A stretch of DNA of 64,000 nucleotides, from NCBI RefSeq assembly GCF_902168435.1, contig NZ_LR656169.1:1-64000 (forward strand), in the 5' to 3' direction. This DNA is from Bacillus marasmi. Its GTDB lineage: Bacteria > Bacillota > Bacilli > Bacillales > Cytobacillaceae. Made by a program: the position numbers and the translations under genes. This document shows positions 62,990 through 64,000 of the stretch, one piece after another. The notes beneath the pieces are model-generated. The model was not told where the DNA came from. It did no database searches and saw nothing but the letters and a program-made list of their open reading frames with translations. Position 1 is the stretch's first letter; every line of letters begins with the position of its first letter.

Positions 62990-64000
62990 TTATTCTTTCA
63001 CCGTTTGTTCATCAAAAACAAAAATTAGCTTATGTTGTTTCTCATCATATGCAAGTTTGGCGTTAAAGACTTTTTCTTTTCCAGTAAAGCCTTCAATGAC
63101 GTCGGTCAGACCATCCTTCAATAGTTTCTTCACGTGTTGCTGCGTAATGGTTTTACCGAGAAGTTTTTTTGATAATGTAAAATTACACTTCGTTTTACTG
63201 TAATTCGAACAACCGTAAAACGTCCCCTTATCAATAACAGATCCGTCACATTTTTTACATTGACCAAGCTTTGTCACACGCTTCTGCTTCATTTCTCGTG
63301 GGACAAACGCCTGTTGATCCTCATCAGTAAACAGCCAAGCTTGAGATTCACTTGCGCTAGATTGGATTAAATGACTGACCATTTTATTTGTTTGCTCCAT
63401 AAACTGCTTTGGAGAGGCGGCTCCTTCTGAAATTTCCTTGAGCCGTTGCTCCCATTTAGCAGTCATTTCTGGAGAAGCTAAGATTTGTTTTCCAACAGCT
63501 GAAATTAGGATTTTTGCTTTCGCGGTTGCGTATACTAGGTTCTTTTTTATATCAATATATTTCCGGTCCTTCAGCATCGTAATAATACCGGCACGCGTTG
63601 CTTCTGTTCCTAAACCTTCTGTTTTCATCAGAACTTTTTCCAGCTCTTTATCCTCTATATGCTTCCCAGCGGTTTTCATTAAGGTGATTAATTGTCCTTC
63701 TGTATATCGTTTAGGTGGTTGCGTGGCACTTTCCTTTACAACAACCTTTTTTACAGTTCCTTGTTCGCCCTGCTGCAAATGCGGTAGCTCAGGTTCTCCA
63801 TCCTTTTCCTTATGAGGAATCACCTTCTTCCAGCCTTGCTCAAGTTCAACCTTCCCTTTAGAGATAAACTCTGCCCGGCCATCGACTAGCGTTTTTACTG
63901 TTGTATATTCAGTGATTGCTTTGCCGTAGTGAGCTGCGATTAAACTGCGAACAACCATATCGTATAATAGCTTTTCATCAGGTGTTAACTTGTTCAAATT
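62990..64000 (-). CDS. topB: DNA topoisomerase III, C-terminal part (partial)
   Basis: The 3' part of a type IA topoisomerase gene, open to the right edge of the window; the catalytic Tyr and N-terminal Toprim domain lie outside. It contains MKTAGKHIEDKELEKVLMKT, GLGTEATRAGIITML, a zinc-finger remnant (CKKCDGSVIDKGTFYGCSNY) and the C-terminal repeat of bacterial TopB. There is no genuine start in the window. Confidence 0.92.
   Translation of the reverse strand, partial: NLNKLTPDEKLLYDMVVRSLIAAHYGKAITEYTTVKTLVDGRAEFISKGKVELEQGWKKVIPHKEKDGEPELPHLQQGEQGTVKKVVVKESATQPPKRYTEGQLITLMKTAGKHIEDKELEKVLMKTEGLGTEATRAGIITMLKDRKYIDIKKNLVYATAKAKILISAVGKQILASPEMTAKWEQRLKEISEGAASPKQFMEQTNKMVSHLIQSSASESQAWLFTDEDQQAFVPREMKQKRVTKLGQCKKCDGSVIDKGTFYGCSNYSKTKCNFTLSKKLLGKTITQQHVKKLLKDGLTDVIEGFTGKEKVFNAKLAYDEKQHKLIFVFDEQTVKE

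Overview
The window looks like a chromosomal segment of a low-GC, endospore-forming member of the Bacillaceae (Bacillus/Neobacillus type). The evidence is the B. subtilis-like gene order (msrA-msrB, ypmQ/ypmS, ilvA, dfrA-thyA, ypjP, ypiP-like, brxA, ypgR-like, ypgQ-like), AGGAGG-type ribosome binding sites, a YjcZ-type sporulation peptide, a candidate sigma-E promoter, and LXG toxins of the kind exported by type VIIb secretion. Identities are read from sequence and family memory; no database search was run.

Region 1 (1-15.5 kb) is an accessory block of LXG polymorphic-toxin modules, all on the minus strand. One operon is intact: coiled-coil partner, second small partner, LXG-HNH nuclease toxin, SMI1/KNR4 immunity (5203 to 2050). 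A second intact module is of another type: LXG protein with a glycine-zipper C-terminus, polytopic membrane immunity protein and two DUF5085-like proteins (10364 to 6399). A third operon (15506 to 12935) is broken by two frameshifts. A fourth toxin lacks its LXG head (11498-12615). Scattered between them are a CdiA-type RNase A-like toxin tip with its CdiI-type immunity gene (each with one missing base), an LXG middle fragment, an LXG relic at the left edge, a bare toxin tail, a fragment of a second kamA, a possible group II intron relic, and three copies of a repeat carrying integrase arm-like motifs. This is a recombining toxin locus next to kamA.

Region 2 (15.6-24 kb) is a lysine/beta-lysine catabolic cluster: yodT-yodS-yodR-yodQ-ablB, a sigma-54-dependent activator, then kamA and yokU. 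A sigma-E-like promoter precedes yodT, and a well-spaced sigma-54 (-24/-12) promoter precedes kamA just downstream of the activator and its terminator.

Region 3 (24-33 kb) holds housekeeping and sporulation genes: an LD-carboxypeptidase-family protein lacking the expected Ser nucleophile, an FAD protein, yjcZ, a DUF502 protein, msrA/msrB, a DUF4397 protein, ypmS, a Sco1 protein, a DegV protein and a class D sortase.

Region 4 (33-44.6 kb) is a complete membrane-bound [NiFe]-hydrogenase island, hyaA-hyaB-hyaC-hyaD, a Rieske-like four-cysteine protein, then hypA-B-F-C-D-E, with tatA and tatC beside it. The small subunit has a Tat signal. The island sits between ypmQ and ilvA, which are close neighbours in B. 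subtilis. Its proximal-cluster motif is of the standard, not the O2-tolerant, type.

Region 5 (44.7-64 kb) is core genome: ilvA, plsC, dfrA-thyA, a Pro-Pro-endopeptidase-like secreted protease, TerC, ypjP, an aminotransferase, methyltransferases, brxA, cvfC, an ABC-F protein, an HD hydrolase, fhs, metA, mntR and the 3' part of topB. Two intergenic arrays with the same 52-bp period lie 19 kb apart.
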